Shown here in pieces: positions 1 to 7,698 of a stretch of DNA of 38,723 nucleotides. The notes below the pieces were generated by a model, which was not told the DNA's origin, did no database searches, and saw only the letters and a program-made list of their open reading frames with translations. The position numbers and the translations under genes were made by a program. Source of the DNA: an uncultured Brachyspira sp. (GTDB lineage: Bacteria; Spirochaetota; Brachyspiria; Brachyspirales; Brachyspiraceae); assembly GCF_934747485.1 (NCBI RefSeq), contig NZ_CAKVGN010000022.1, positions 1 to 38,723 of the forward strand. The letters run 5' to 3'. Position 1 is the first letter of the stretch, and every line of letters begins with the position of its first letter.

Positions 1-11
1 TAATTAAATTA

Positions 12-64
12 TAAGGAATACCTGCTTTTTTTAAACTAAAAAACGTGCAATATGTATGGCTCCT
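12..64 (+). repeat. dispersed repeat, copy A (inverted partner near window end)
   Basis: Two blocks, TAAGGAATACCT (12-23) and TGCAATATGTATGGCTCCT (46-64), recur on the opposite strand at 38689-38678 and 38674-38656 with one mismatch each. Here the blocks are 22 nt apart; in the other copy they are 3 nt apart. Copy A lies just upstream of the nadK promoter. I do not recognise the family. It could be a remnant of a mobile or multi-copy element or of a gene end. Confidence 0.5.
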
Positions 65-89
65 AAACAATTATATATTTTTATTTTAC

Positions 90-118
90 TTGATATATTA
101 GTAAAAGTTTTATATAAT
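90..118 (+). promoter_or_regulatory. sigma-70-type promoter for nadK-recN
   Basis: A -35 box TTGATA (90-95) and a -10 box TATAAT (113-118) are separated by 17 nt. Transcription would start near 125, giving a leader of about 29 nt to the ATG at 154. Confidence 0.6.
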
Positions 119-153
119 ATTTCAATCAAAACTATTTGTCTAAGAAAAGTAAG

Positions 154-1026
154 ATGAAAAAAAGTAATAATATAGAAAAGAAATTAATAGGTATCATAAT
201 AAACAAAAGCAGAAATAATACGGATAGTATAGTAAAAAAAATAAAAAGTATTATAAATAAATATAATGTAGACGCCATACTTATAGATTATGATATATCA
301 TCTTATAATAACATTAATAAAGCAATAAGAACATTAAAAAATGTGTCGATGCTTATATCCATAGGAGGAGACGGCACTTTATTATCAGCATTAAAAATAG
401 CTATAAAATATAATATATCTGTTTTGCCTATTTATAACGGCACATTAGGTTTTATTTCGGAAATTCCTCCGGAAGAAGCATATCTTATTATAGAAGAATA
501 TTTTAATGGCAAAAAGACATTATATGAAATAGAACCTAGGACACTTTTAGATATAGAAATAAAAACATCAAAAACTACAAAAAAATATTTAGCAATAAAT
601 GAACTTGCGTTATGCAAATTAGACGGAAGAACTCTATATATGGATATAAACATATCTGGGAAGAAGGTATCATCTATAATAGGAGACGGTGTTGTTGTAG
701 CTACTCCTACAGGTTCAACTGCCTATGCTTTAAGTGCAGGAGGTCCAATAATTGTTCCTACAATAGATGCTATGTCTTTTGTGCCTATAGCACCGCATTC
801 TCTCACATTTAGACCGCTTGTTATACCTAAAGGAGACAATGTAGAAATAAAGCTTTCTCAAAAGTCAAAAAAAGGTATGATAACAATAGACGGTTATGAT
901 ATATATAAATTTGGAAAAACTGATACTGTAAAGGCAAGCATAAGCGATAAGAATTGTTATATATTTCAAAGTGCAAATAGACTATTTTATGATATACTTA
1001 GAAACAAACTTAATTGGGGCATATAG
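154..1026 (+). CDS. nadK: NAD kinase
   Basis: ATP- or polyphosphate-dependent NAD kinase, the cytosolic enzyme that makes NADP from NAD. Visible motifs (numbered from the ATG) are GGDGT at 71-75, the phosphate-binding catalytic loop; the NE pair at 149-150; and the GDG...TPTGSTAYALSAGGP block at 177-197, which binds the NAD substrate. At 290 aa the length is normal for the family. A TTG at 136 would add six residues, but it would leave only about 11 nt of leader behind the promoter, so I prefer the ATG at 154; neither start has a strong Shine-Dalgarno. recN follows after 2 nt, and this nadK-recN pairing is common in bacteria, so the two are very probably cotranscribed. Confidence 0.96.
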   Translation: MKKSNNIEKKLIGIIINKSRNNTDSIVKKIKSIINKYNVDAILIDYDISSYNNINKAIRTLKNVSMLISIGGDGTLLSALKIAIKYNISVLPIYNGTLGFISEIPPEEAYLIIEEYFNGKKTLYEIEPRTLLDIEIKTSKTTKKYLAINELALCKLDGRTLYMDINISGKKVSSIIGDGVVVATPTGSTAYALSAGGPIIVPTIDAMSFVPIAPHSLTFRPLVIPKGDNVEIKLSQKSKKGMITIDGYDIYKFGKTDTVKASISDKNCYIFQSANRLFYDILRNKLNWGI

Positions 1027-1028
1027 TA

Positions 1029-2756
1029 ATGCTTAAATATTTAGATATTAGAAATTTTGTATTAATAGATAAAGTAAAAATCAATTTTGAAAACGGATTT
1101 AATGTTTTAACAGGTGAAACAGGAGCTGGAAAGAGTATTATAATTAGTGCTTTAGAATTAATTACAGGAGAAAAAGGCTCTACGAGAATGGTGGGCTTAA
1201 ATGGAGACAGGCTAACCGTAATAGGAACTTTCTTTTTGCAATCATCATTAAATATAGTAAAAAGTAAATTAAAAGAATGGAATATAGAAATTACAGGTAA
1301 TGAACTTAATATAAAAAGAGAAATTACTAAAGATGGTAAAAGCCGCTCTTTTATAAACAACATTGGTGTGCGTGTGGCAGAGTTAAAAGAGTTAGGAGAT
1401 TTAATAGTAGATATACATGGGCAGCATGAACATCAGTCGCTTTTTAATGTGGCAAATCATATTAATTTTTATGATGCTTATCTAAATATTGAAGACAAGC
1501 TGCAAGTTTATAGAGATAATTATAACAAACTTACAAAGCTAATAAAACAATATAATGAAATATCACAAAATAAAAATACAATATTAAAAGAGAAATCTTT
1601 TTTAGAATATGCTATAGAAGAAATAGAAAAGGCAAACTTAAAATATAATGAAGATGAAGAGATAAAAAATGATATAGCAATGATGTCTAATGCAGAAAAT
1701 ATAGCCTCTGCTTTATCTGTTATAAATAAAGATATATTTGGAAATGAATCTGGTGCTTATTTAAAACTTACAAGAAGCATTAACACATTACAATCAATTT
1801 CTCAATATGATGATAGGCTTTCAGATTTAGCATCACAAATAGAAGCCATATCATTAAACCTTGAAGATATAAAAACAGTATTTAGTGAAATAAGAGCAAA
1901 AGCTAAATTTGACCCAGAAGAATTACAAGCTCTAAATGAAAGACTTTTCTTTATAAACACATTAAAAAAGAAATATGGAAACAATATAAAAGAAATTATT
2001 AATTATGCAAAAGAGGCTAAAGAAAAATTAGAGTCTCTTAATTTCTCTGAAGAAGATATATTAAAATTAAAAGAGGAAATAGAAAGCATAAGAGCAAAAA
2101 CATCAATATTAGCAAAAGAGATTTCTGATATAAGAAAGTCAAAAAAAGATGTTTTTATAAATGCTATAGAAAAAGAGATGTGCGATTTAGGAATGACTTC
2201 TACCAAATTTGATGTTGAGATTACATATGATGAAGATGATGAAGATGGCATACTTAATATAGACGGCACAAACTTAAAAGCAAATTCTAATGGTGTAGAC
2301 AATATAGAATTTATAATAGCACCAAATAAGCAGGCTATGTTTCAGCCATTAAGAAAGATTGCTTCTGGAGGAGAGATATCAAGAATTATGCTTTCATTAA
2401 AAAGCGTGCTTTCTAACGGAGATTATTGCGAGACTTGCGTGTTTGATGAAATAGATGTTGGTGTTGGAGGAAGGATTGCAGAAGTAATAGGAGAGAAAAT
2501 TGCTGCTTTATCAAAACAAAAACAAATATTAAGCATTACTCACTTAGCACAAATCGCAATATATGCTAATAATCATTTTAAAGTAATAAAAAATGAAAAA
2601 GATGATGTGGTTACTTCAACAATAGAAGAGTTAAATGATTCCAATAAAGTAAATGAAATAGCAAGAATGATAACAGGCAAAGAAATAACAGATGCAAGCA
2701 TAAAGCATGCAGAAGAATTGTTGGAACATGCCAAAAAGTCATCGGGCTTATTTTAA
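1029..2756 (+). CDS. recN: DNA repair protein RecN
   Basis: SMC-like ATPase of double-strand break repair that acts on DNA ends together with RecA. The N-terminal half-ATPase has Walker A GETGAGKS at 29-36. A long charged helical middle (about 150-380) forms the coiled coil. The C-terminal half carries the ABC signature ASGGE (445-449) and Walker B VFDEIDVGVGG with D473 and E474, followed by SITHLAQIA. The length, 575 aa, is typical. An ATG at 1014 would overlap nadK and add five residues; the ATG at 1029 gives MLKYLDIRNF, the usual start of RecN, so I use it. The gene sits directly behind nadK in one transcription unit. Confidence 0.97.
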   Translation: MLKYLDIRNFVLIDKVKINFENGFNVLTGETGAGKSIIISALELITGEKGSTRMVGLNGDRLTVIGTFFLQSSLNIVKSKLKEWNIEITGNELNIKREITKDGKSRSFINNIGVRVAELKELGDLIVDIHGQHEHQSLFNVANHINFYDAYLNIEDKLQVYRDNYNKLTKLIKQYNEISQNKNTILKEKSFLEYAIEEIEKANLKYNEDEEIKNDIAMMSNAENIASALSVINKDIFGNESGAYLKLTRSINTLQSISQYDDRLSDLASQIEAISLNLEDIKTVFSEIRAKAKFDPEELQALNERLFFINTLKKKYGNNIKEIINYAKEAKEKLESLNFSEEDILKLKEEIESIRAKTSILAKEISDIRKSKKDVFINAIEKEMCDLGMTSTKFDVEITYDEDDEDGILNIDGTNLKANSNGVDNIEFIIAPNKQAMFQPLRKIASGGEISRIMLSLKSVLSNGDYCETCVFDEIDVGVGGRIAEVIGEKIAALSKQKQILSITHLAQIAIYANNHFKVIKNEKDDVVTSTIEELNDSNKVNEIARMITGKEITDASIKHAEELLEHAKKSSGLF

Positions 2757-2777
2757 TATACAGTAAAAATTTTTATA

Positions 2778-2854
2778 TTTTAATTATTTGCGGGGACTAG
2801 CCCCCGCACCCCCAGTTCTTTTATTGGTATAAAAGAACCAAAAGAACTGCATTT
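2778..2854 (+). repeat. structured intergenic repeat, copy 1 (two hairpins)
   Basis: A 77-nt element between the convergent recN and nitroreductase genes. Hairpin 1 is GCGGGGACTAGCCCCCGC (2790-2807), palindromic except for one A/C pair. Hairpin 2 (2815-2838) has a perfect 10-bp stem, GTTCTTTTAT with ATAAAAGAAC, around the loop TGGT. A second copy lies at 34006-34081 in the same window orientation, with compensatory changes in both stems. GC-rich stems are rare in this DNA. It may also help end transcription, but no strong T-tract follows either stem. Confidence 0.8.
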
Positions 2855-2935
2855 TATTTTTAATATATTTAATGCATATTATAAAAATATAAAATTGAGG
2901 AAATAAATCCTCATAAAATAATCAAATAATTAAAA

Positions 2936-3445
2936 TTAATAAGCCTCATAATGAATTTTGTTCGGTTCAAATCTATCAGGCATAGTTACTTCGCCGTCAG
3001 GATAACCCACAGCAACTATTCCAAGAGGTTTTATATGCTCCGGTAAATTAAACAATTTTATAATATCATTCATTCTCTCTTCACGAGGAGCCACTCCAAG
3101 CCATACACTTCCCAAATCTTTTGCCTTACAAGCGAGCATTAAATTTTCTATTGCTGCAGAACAGTTTTGCTGCCAATAAAGTTTTCCAGATTCATCAGAT
3201 AAATCACCGCATACTATAACAGCCAAAGTTGCAGTATATAGCATTTTGGCATAAGGGTGAACATCAGCTATTTTATCTAATGTCTCTCTCTTCTCTATAA
3301 CTATAAACTCCCAATTTCTTTTATTGTTCGCAGAAGGAGCATACATAGCAGCTTTTAATATATACTCTATCTTTTCTTTTTCAACTGCCTTGTCTTTAAT
3401 ATATTTTCTTATACTTCTTCTTGTAAATAAAATATCTTCTTGCAT
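2936..3445 (-). CDS. nitroreductase family protein
   Basis: FMN-dependent oxidoreductase of the nitroreductase superfamily, 169 aa, probably NAD(P)H-using and cytosolic; the substrate cannot be read from the sequence. The N-terminus has FTRRSIRKY (7-15), the usual phosphate/FMN-binding start. APSANNKRNWEF lies near residue 40, and the C-terminal half has SVWLGVAPRE and a GIVAVGYPDGE segment typical of the family. An upstream in-frame ATG at 3460 would add MGGFF, but those codons contain a GGGGGGA Shine-Dalgarno placed correctly for the ATG at 3445, so 3445 is the better start. It is last in a minus-strand cluster with cbiB and a cobC-like gene. A BluB role (DMB synthesis) came to mind, but the protein is short for BluB and BluB needs oxygen. 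Confidence 0.88.
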   Translation of the reverse strand: MQEDILFTRRSIRKYIKDKAVEKEKIEYILKAAMYAPSANNKRNWEFIVIEKRETLDKIADVHPYAKMLYTATLAVIVCGDLSDESGKLYWQQNCSAAIENLMLACKAKDLGSVWLGVAPREERMNDIIKLFNLPEHIKPLGIVAVGYPDGEVTMPDRFEPNKIHYEAY

Positions 3446-3484
3446 GAAAAATCCCCCCATATAAATAATTAAAGAAATAATTTA

Positions 3485-4462
3485 TTAAAATATTATAGCA
3501 CCAAACAACATAAATAATAGTTTTAAAACAATTAATATAATTAAAGAAACTATAGCGCCCATAATTAATATCTTGTTAGCTAATACTATATTGCTGGATT
3601 CTAATTTATTAATAGCATCTCCAACTAAAATTCTATCATAAATCTCAGAACATTTAAAATATTCTCCTCCAAGCTCTATATCCAAAGCACCCGCAACAGC
3701 ACATTCAAGCCTAGCCTTATTATCATTTCCATCTCTCTTAAAAACTCTAAAAACCTTTTTTATATCATACCCAAAAAGAAAATCTGCTATAGTATATGAT
3801 AAAAATGCAAATATGGAAGGTATCATATTAATATAGTATGCAAAATTAATGTTAAACATACCATATTTATCTTTAGCTCTATTTTCATCAATAGCAACAT
3901 CATTATCTGATGATATATCAGAAAGCATGCATAATATTTTATACATGAAACAAAGAGGTATCCCTCCTAAAAGAAAGAAAATAGAAGTATATATATAATC
4001 TTCTCCCACACTAATAGAAGAATATTCTATAGTCTTTTTAATAATATTTTCTCTATCAATATCATTAACATCTATATTAGTATTCTCTTTTAAAATATTC
4101 TTTGCCTCGTCTAAGTTAACATATTTAACAGAAGAATATATTGAAGAGCTGACTTCAAAAGGCTTTCTTATTCCTATAATAATATATGCTGCTATAAGCT
4201 CTATTATTCCAAGTAAAAAATGAACTTTATATAAAAAATAAAACAAAAAATATGTTATAACAAAAGAGATAGATAGAATTATTAAAGATACTATTATTCC
4301 TAAAATAAACTCTAATGTTTCATTATTTTTATAAACTTTGTCTTTTAATAAATATTGCAATTTTTCTATTGGAATCTTTATATATTTAAATATGTCGATT
4401 TTAAACCTATATACAAAAATATTTAAAAGAAATGATATAGGAAGTATTAATAAAGTTTGCAT
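3485..4462 (-). CDS. cbiB: adenosylcobinamide-phosphate synthase, CbiB/CobD family
   Basis: Integral membrane protein of 325 aa that joins the aminopropanol linker to adenosylcobyric acid in late cobalamin synthesis. Several hydrophobic segments are visible (about 1-18, 50-78, 82-98, 158-178, 208-230, 297-325). Family signatures are KTIEYSSI...TSIFFLLGGIPL at about 143-170 and AVAGALDIELGG at about 255-266, ending in the CbiB-type Y.R.LVGDA. The central stretch is diverged: the Glu-Asn...Asp-Gly region I expect before the LGG segment is replaced by YSSISVGED. The CobC-like gene upstream, 19 nt away, supports the cobalamin assignment. The Shine-Dalgarno (CGGAA) is weak. The family is fairly sure; full activity is less so. 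Confidence 0.83.
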   Translation of the reverse strand: MQTLLILPISFLLNIFVYRFKIDIFKYIKIPIEKLQYLLKDKVYKNNETLEFILGIIVSLIILSISFVITYFLFYFLYKVHFLLGIIELIAAYIIIGIRKPFEVSSSIYSSVKYVNLDEAKNILKENTNIDVNDIDRENIIKKTIEYSSISVGEDYIYTSIFFLLGGIPLCFMYKILCMLSDISSDNDVAIDENRAKDKYGMFNINFAYYINMIPSIFAFLSYTIADFLFGYDIKKVFRVFKRDGNDNKARLECAVAGALDIELGGEYFKCSEIYDRILVGDAINKLESSNIVLANKILIMGAIVSLIILIVLKLLFMLFGAIIF

Positions 4463-4481
4463 AAAAATTAAATTCCGTTAT

Positions 4482-5072
4482 TTATAATAAAATTTTATCT
4501 ATTATTTTTAAATTATTATTTTCTATAATTTCGGTAAGATATCCGCAACCATTAGGTAAAAGATAATCATAGAATGGAAGTTTTTCTACATTATATTTAT
4601 CTAATATAGTCATAATTATTCCGCCATGAGTTACTACCGCTGTGTAATTTAAATTATTTTTTTTCATATCTTCTATTATATTTAAATATACATTGTAAAC
4701 CCTATTAAAAAAATTATCAGACAGCTCTCCATTAGGTATTTCACTTCTCCAACGAGTCTTAGCAAACTCTTTATAATAAGGATTATCTTTAAGTTCATTA
4801 TGAGTCATACCTTCAAAATCCCCAAAACTTCTCTCTCTCAAATCTTTAATAATTTCAAAACTCATATCATCAAAATATATCTTAGCCGTTTCAATACATC
4901 TTTTCATAGGGCTTGAATATACTTTCTCAAAAGGCTTATATTTATCTACCATGCTTTTATTCTTTAATAAAGCATCTATACCTTCCTGCCAAAGTGAAAC
5001 ATCTGTAGAGCCAAGCCATTTATGTTCAGCATTATTTTTTGTCTCACCATGTCTTATAAATAAAATTTTCAT
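4482..5072 (-). CDS. cobC: histidine phosphatase, probably alpha-ribazole phosphatase (CobC-like)
   Basis: Phosphoglycerate-mutase-fold phosphatase of 196 aa. It has the phospho-acceptor motif RHGET with H8, the second Arg in SSPMKR (R58), the acid in LRERSFGDFEG (E80 region) and the second catalytic His in VVTHGG (H149). CobC removes the 5'-phosphate from alpha-ribazole phosphate during assembly of the B12 lower ligand. Its place between the patatin gene and cbiB makes that more likely than a glycolytic mutase. An ATG at 5084 would add four residues, but its codons contain the GGAG that serves the ATG at 5072, and MKILFIRHGE is the usual start of this family. The superfamily is certain; the substrate is inferred from context. 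Confidence 0.8.
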   Translation of the reverse strand: MKILFIRHGETKNNAEHKWLGSTDVSLWQEGIDALLKNKSMVDKYKPFEKVYSSPMKRCIETAKIYFDDMSFEIIKDLRERSFGDFEGMTHNELKDNPYYKEFAKTRWRSEIPNGELSDNFFNRVYNVYLNIIEDMKKNNLNYTAVVTHGGIIMTILDKYNVEKLPFYDYLLPNGCGYLTEIIENNNLKIIDKILL

Positions 5073-5089
5073 TTTCTGCTCCATATTTT

Positions 5090-5980
5090 TTAATTATCTA
5101 TTTTCAAATCATCTATAGCACTATATAATTCATTTTTTAATCTGTTTCTGTCATTATAACTTTTTATATTATAATCTTTAATCTTATCACTCATGTAATT
5201 TACTTCATCTTCCATACTTTTAAACTCAAATACTGCTTTCAATATTTCCATAGTATCAACATATCCTCTTTCTATTCTATACATAGCACCATCTAAACTA
5301 AAATCTAATCCACCATTAGTAAAAGTGCCTATATCTTTATTAGGCACTATCTCATAAACTTTACAAGTTTCGGATTTCTCTACTATAGCATCTCTATACA
5401 AATTAACAACTATAATCTCATCGCACCCATATTCATATAAAGGAGTAAGAGGCAAATTGTTTCCATTTAAAAACTCAACCCCCCCGTCAATATAATTAAC
5501 TCCATTAATCTTCTGCCTTCCAAATATTATTGGTATAGCACTCGTAGCCATCATTATCTCTTTTATCTCTTTTACACTCTTTCCATTTAGCTTAAAATAC
5601 TCAACATCAATGCTCTGTAAATTCACTGCCGCCGCATATATTGGATATTCACAATTTGATACAACTTCTATATTTAAATATTTATCTATAATTTCAAGAA
5701 GTCCTTCTCTAGTAAATATTCCGTTTGCTGATATGCTTTTATTCCTATTGTCTATCTTTTTTTTAGATAATATCTTATCTTCTATTTCATTAGTCCAAAT
5801 ATGCTCTGCTATAGTGTAATCATTCTGCGCCATTAAACATGCATTTAACACACCAACAGAAGCCCCAGATATAGCCTTTATCTGTTTATCAATATTATAT
5901 TCCCTCAAAGCCTTCCATACGCCTATCTCATAGCTTCCAAGTCCGCCTCCGCCTCCTAAAACTAATCCTAATTTATTCAT
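5090..5980 (-). CDS. patatin-like phospholipase (RssA family)
   Basis: Serine lipid acyl hydrolase of the bacterial patatin family, 296 aa. It carries the glycine-rich oxyanion loop GGGGGLG (9-15), the nucleophile elbow GASVG (39-43, Ser41) and the Asp of the Ser-Asp dyad in YIDGG (Asp165). All catalytic parts are present, so it should be active; the target lipid is unknown. There is no signal peptide, so it probably acts in the cytoplasm or on the inner membrane face. A TTG at 5992 would extend the ORF by four codons, but these hold the GGAGAGG Shine-Dalgarno for the ATG at 5980. The gene is 17 nt before the cobC-like gene, inside the minus-strand operon. Confidence 0.9.
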   Translation of the reverse strand: MNKLGLVLGGGGGLGSYEIGVWKALREYNIDKQIKAISGASVGVLNACLMAQNDYTIAEHIWTNEIEDKILSKKKIDNRNKSISANGIFTREGLLEIIDKYLNIEVVSNCEYPIYAAAVNLQSIDVEYFKLNGKSVKEIKEIMMATSAIPIIFGRQKINGVNYIDGGVEFLNGNNLPLTPLYEYGCDEIIVVNLYRDAIVEKSETCKVYEIVPNKDIGTFTNGGLDFSLDGAMYRIERGYVDTMEILKAVFEFKSMEDEVNYMSDKIKDYNIKSYNDRNRLKNELYSAIDDLKIDN

Positions 5981-6005
5981 TATCCTCTCCAAATAATTAT
6001 AAACT

Positions 6006-7490
6006 CTATTTAATCTTACTTAAATAAAGTCCCCAAAAATCATTCAAAAAATCTAAATACTCCTTTTTATTATCATCTTTAGTTTTATCTATTTGTTTAG
6101 ATATTTTATCCTGATATTTTTTTGTTTTCTCATACAATTCTTTTAATCTGTTTTTATATCTATACAATTCTTTATTATTAGAATGCTCTTCAAAATACTT
6201 ATTTAAATATTTCATAGATTTATCATATTCACTTTTCATCAAATATATCTTTGCAATTTCTTTATAATTTTTAGTTTTAGATACTTCTTTTATTAGTATT
6301 TTATATATAGAATCTATCTTTATATTTAAAATCTCTTCATTATTATCTTTTATTTTGTTGCTCTCTGATATAACTTTTAAATACTGTTTTGAAGCATAAT
6401 ACTTCTTTATTAACTCTAAGCTATTTTCTAAACTTATAGCAGGAGTTTCTGTTTTTGTTGATATTATTTTTAATTCATTCATTATTAAAACTATAAGCTC
6501 ATAATTATTAATAGTTGTTTCATAATTGAAATTTGAAATATTTTTTCCATACTCTTTTATTAAATCAAATTTTATATCTGTTATATTAGCTTCTATGTTT
6601 GAAGAAGTAAGTTTCTCTAATATAGAAGATACTATATAACTTTCTTCGCCATTTAATTTTTCTAATTTTTTTACAGCACCAAGTATAGGAATAAATATTT
6701 GAGCTACATCATTATTAATATCAATAGCAGAAAATAATTTATCTATTAAATAAGGTTTATCTATTAATTTAAAATAAAAATCTTTCAAACATATACTTTC
6801 ATCTAACTTGATATCAAAATCAAACAATATAGACTTAATCATAAAAATATTATCTTTAAATACAAAATTATCTTTTTTATTATTTGAAGTTATGCTATGA
6901 TACAAGTCATTAGATAAGCATATTAATCTCTCTATATTATCCATCTCAATATATTTTAATCCATTATACTCCAATATATTTTTAGCCGCTTTGAACTCTA
7001 ATAACTGAACCTTTTTCTCTATATTATCTATTCTGCTTGATTGCTCATCTATTTTATTTAATAAAACATTAAATGATTCTTTTACATTTTTACATACTGC
7101 TATTAATTCTTCATCTATATCTTTTTCTATACTATTGAGTTTATTATTTAAATATATTATTCCCTCATAAGTTATTTTATTTTGTCTTGCCAAAGTTTCT
7201 ATCATTTTAATGGAGGCATTTTTTACTATAGAGTAATTATAATCAATTTCATATCTTATTTTTCTGTTTTGTCCTGTAATTGTGTTTAATATATTTTTAA
7301 TAAATCCCTGATTAGCAATGAATTGTGTTCTGGATTTGGAAGCACTCAACGATGATACAGCATCCATTGTAAGTTCTGTTAGTTTAGCATAATTGTTTTT
7401 ATATTCTTCTACATTATTTTCTATATATTCTTCTATTATTTTTTTATCAGATTCTTTTATTTTGTTTTCATAGGGAATAGTTAAATTCAT
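6006..7490 (-). CDS. coiled-coil protein of unknown function
   Basis: A 494-aa, lysine- and asparagine-rich, largely helical cytosolic protein with no signal peptide or membrane segment. Residues 1-130 contain a distinctive block (TMDAVSSLSASKSR...ANQGF...TGQNRKIRYEID) that I recall, unverified, from hypothetical proteins of clostridia and proteobacteria. A predicted coiled coil follows at about 115-175 (hydrophobic heptads around NKIDEQSSRIDNIEKKVQLLE). The C-terminal part (about 360-494) looks like paired helices of TPR type (AKIYLMKSEYDKSMKYLNKYFEEH). The start is good: AAGGAG lies 6 nt before the ATG. It is the promoter-proximal gene of the operon running into patatin, cobC and cbiB. I cannot assign a function. 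Confidence 0.75.
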   Translation of the reverse strand: MNLTIPYENKIKESDKKIIEEYIENNVEEYKNNYAKLTELTMDAVSSLSASKSRTQFIANQGFIKNILNTITGQNRKIRYEIDYNYSIVKNASIKMIETLARQNKITYEGIIYLNNKLNSIEKDIDEELIAVCKNVKESFNVLLNKIDEQSSRIDNIEKKVQLLEFKAAKNILEYNGLKYIEMDNIERLICLSNDLYHSITSNNKKDNFVFKDNIFMIKSILFDFDIKLDESICLKDFYFKLIDKPYLIDKLFSAIDINNDVAQIFIPILGAVKKLEKLNGEESYIVSSILEKLTSSNIEANITDIKFDLIKEYGKNISNFNYETTINNYELIVLIMNELKIISTKTETPAISLENSLELIKKYYASKQYLKVISESNKIKDNNEEILNIKIDSIYKILIKEVSKTKNYKEIAKIYLMKSEYDKSMKYLNKYFEEHSNNKELYRYKNRLKELYEKTKKYQDKISKQIDKTKDDNKKEYLDFLNDFWGLYLSKIK

Positions 7491-7512
7491 GTATACTCCT
7501 TAAAGTGCTTTT

Positions 7513-7541
7513 ATTATACTATTTTTATAATTTTTTCACAA
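7513..7541 (-). promoter_or_regulatory. possible promoter for the 7490-2936 operon
   Basis: On the minus strand, a -35-like TTGTGA (7541-7536) and a perfect TATAAT (7518-7513) are separated by 17 nt. The start would fall near 7506, close to the AAGGAG of the coiled-coil gene, so the leader would be very short. The -35 box matches consensus at only four of six positions. Confidence 0.4.
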
Positions 7542-7607
7542 TAAACTATAATACATATAATTTTTTAAGAGTAGAGGGGAGTTATTATTTATTTTTTAGC
7601 ATAATTT

Positions 7608-7659
7608 AAAATGAATTTGCTGAAAATGAATTTGACAATTTTTTAAGTAAAATTATAAT
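7608..7659 (+). promoter_or_regulatory. nrdBA promoter with upstream direct repeats
   Basis: A consensus -35 TTGACA (7632-7637) and a consensus -10 TATAAT (7654-7659) are spaced by 16 nt. Just upstream, the 12-mer AAAATGAATTTG occurs twice (7608-7619 and 7623-7634), 15 nt apart from start to start, with the second copy running into the -35 box. The repeats could be a regulator site. They do not resemble the usual NrdR box. Confidence 0.65.
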
Positions 7660-7698
7660 AAAACAACAACAAATATAAGAAAGAGGGGTATAGAATTA

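Noticed and set aside
2936..3445. Nitroreductase as BluB (lower-ligand synthesis) because of the B12 neighbours
   Set aside because: The protein is short for BluB, has a generic nitroreductase N-terminus, and BluB needs oxygen.
3485..7600. Cobalamin riboswitch for the cbiB/cobC operon
   Set aside because: No long structured leader or B12-box-like sequence is seen upstream of the operon or between its genes.
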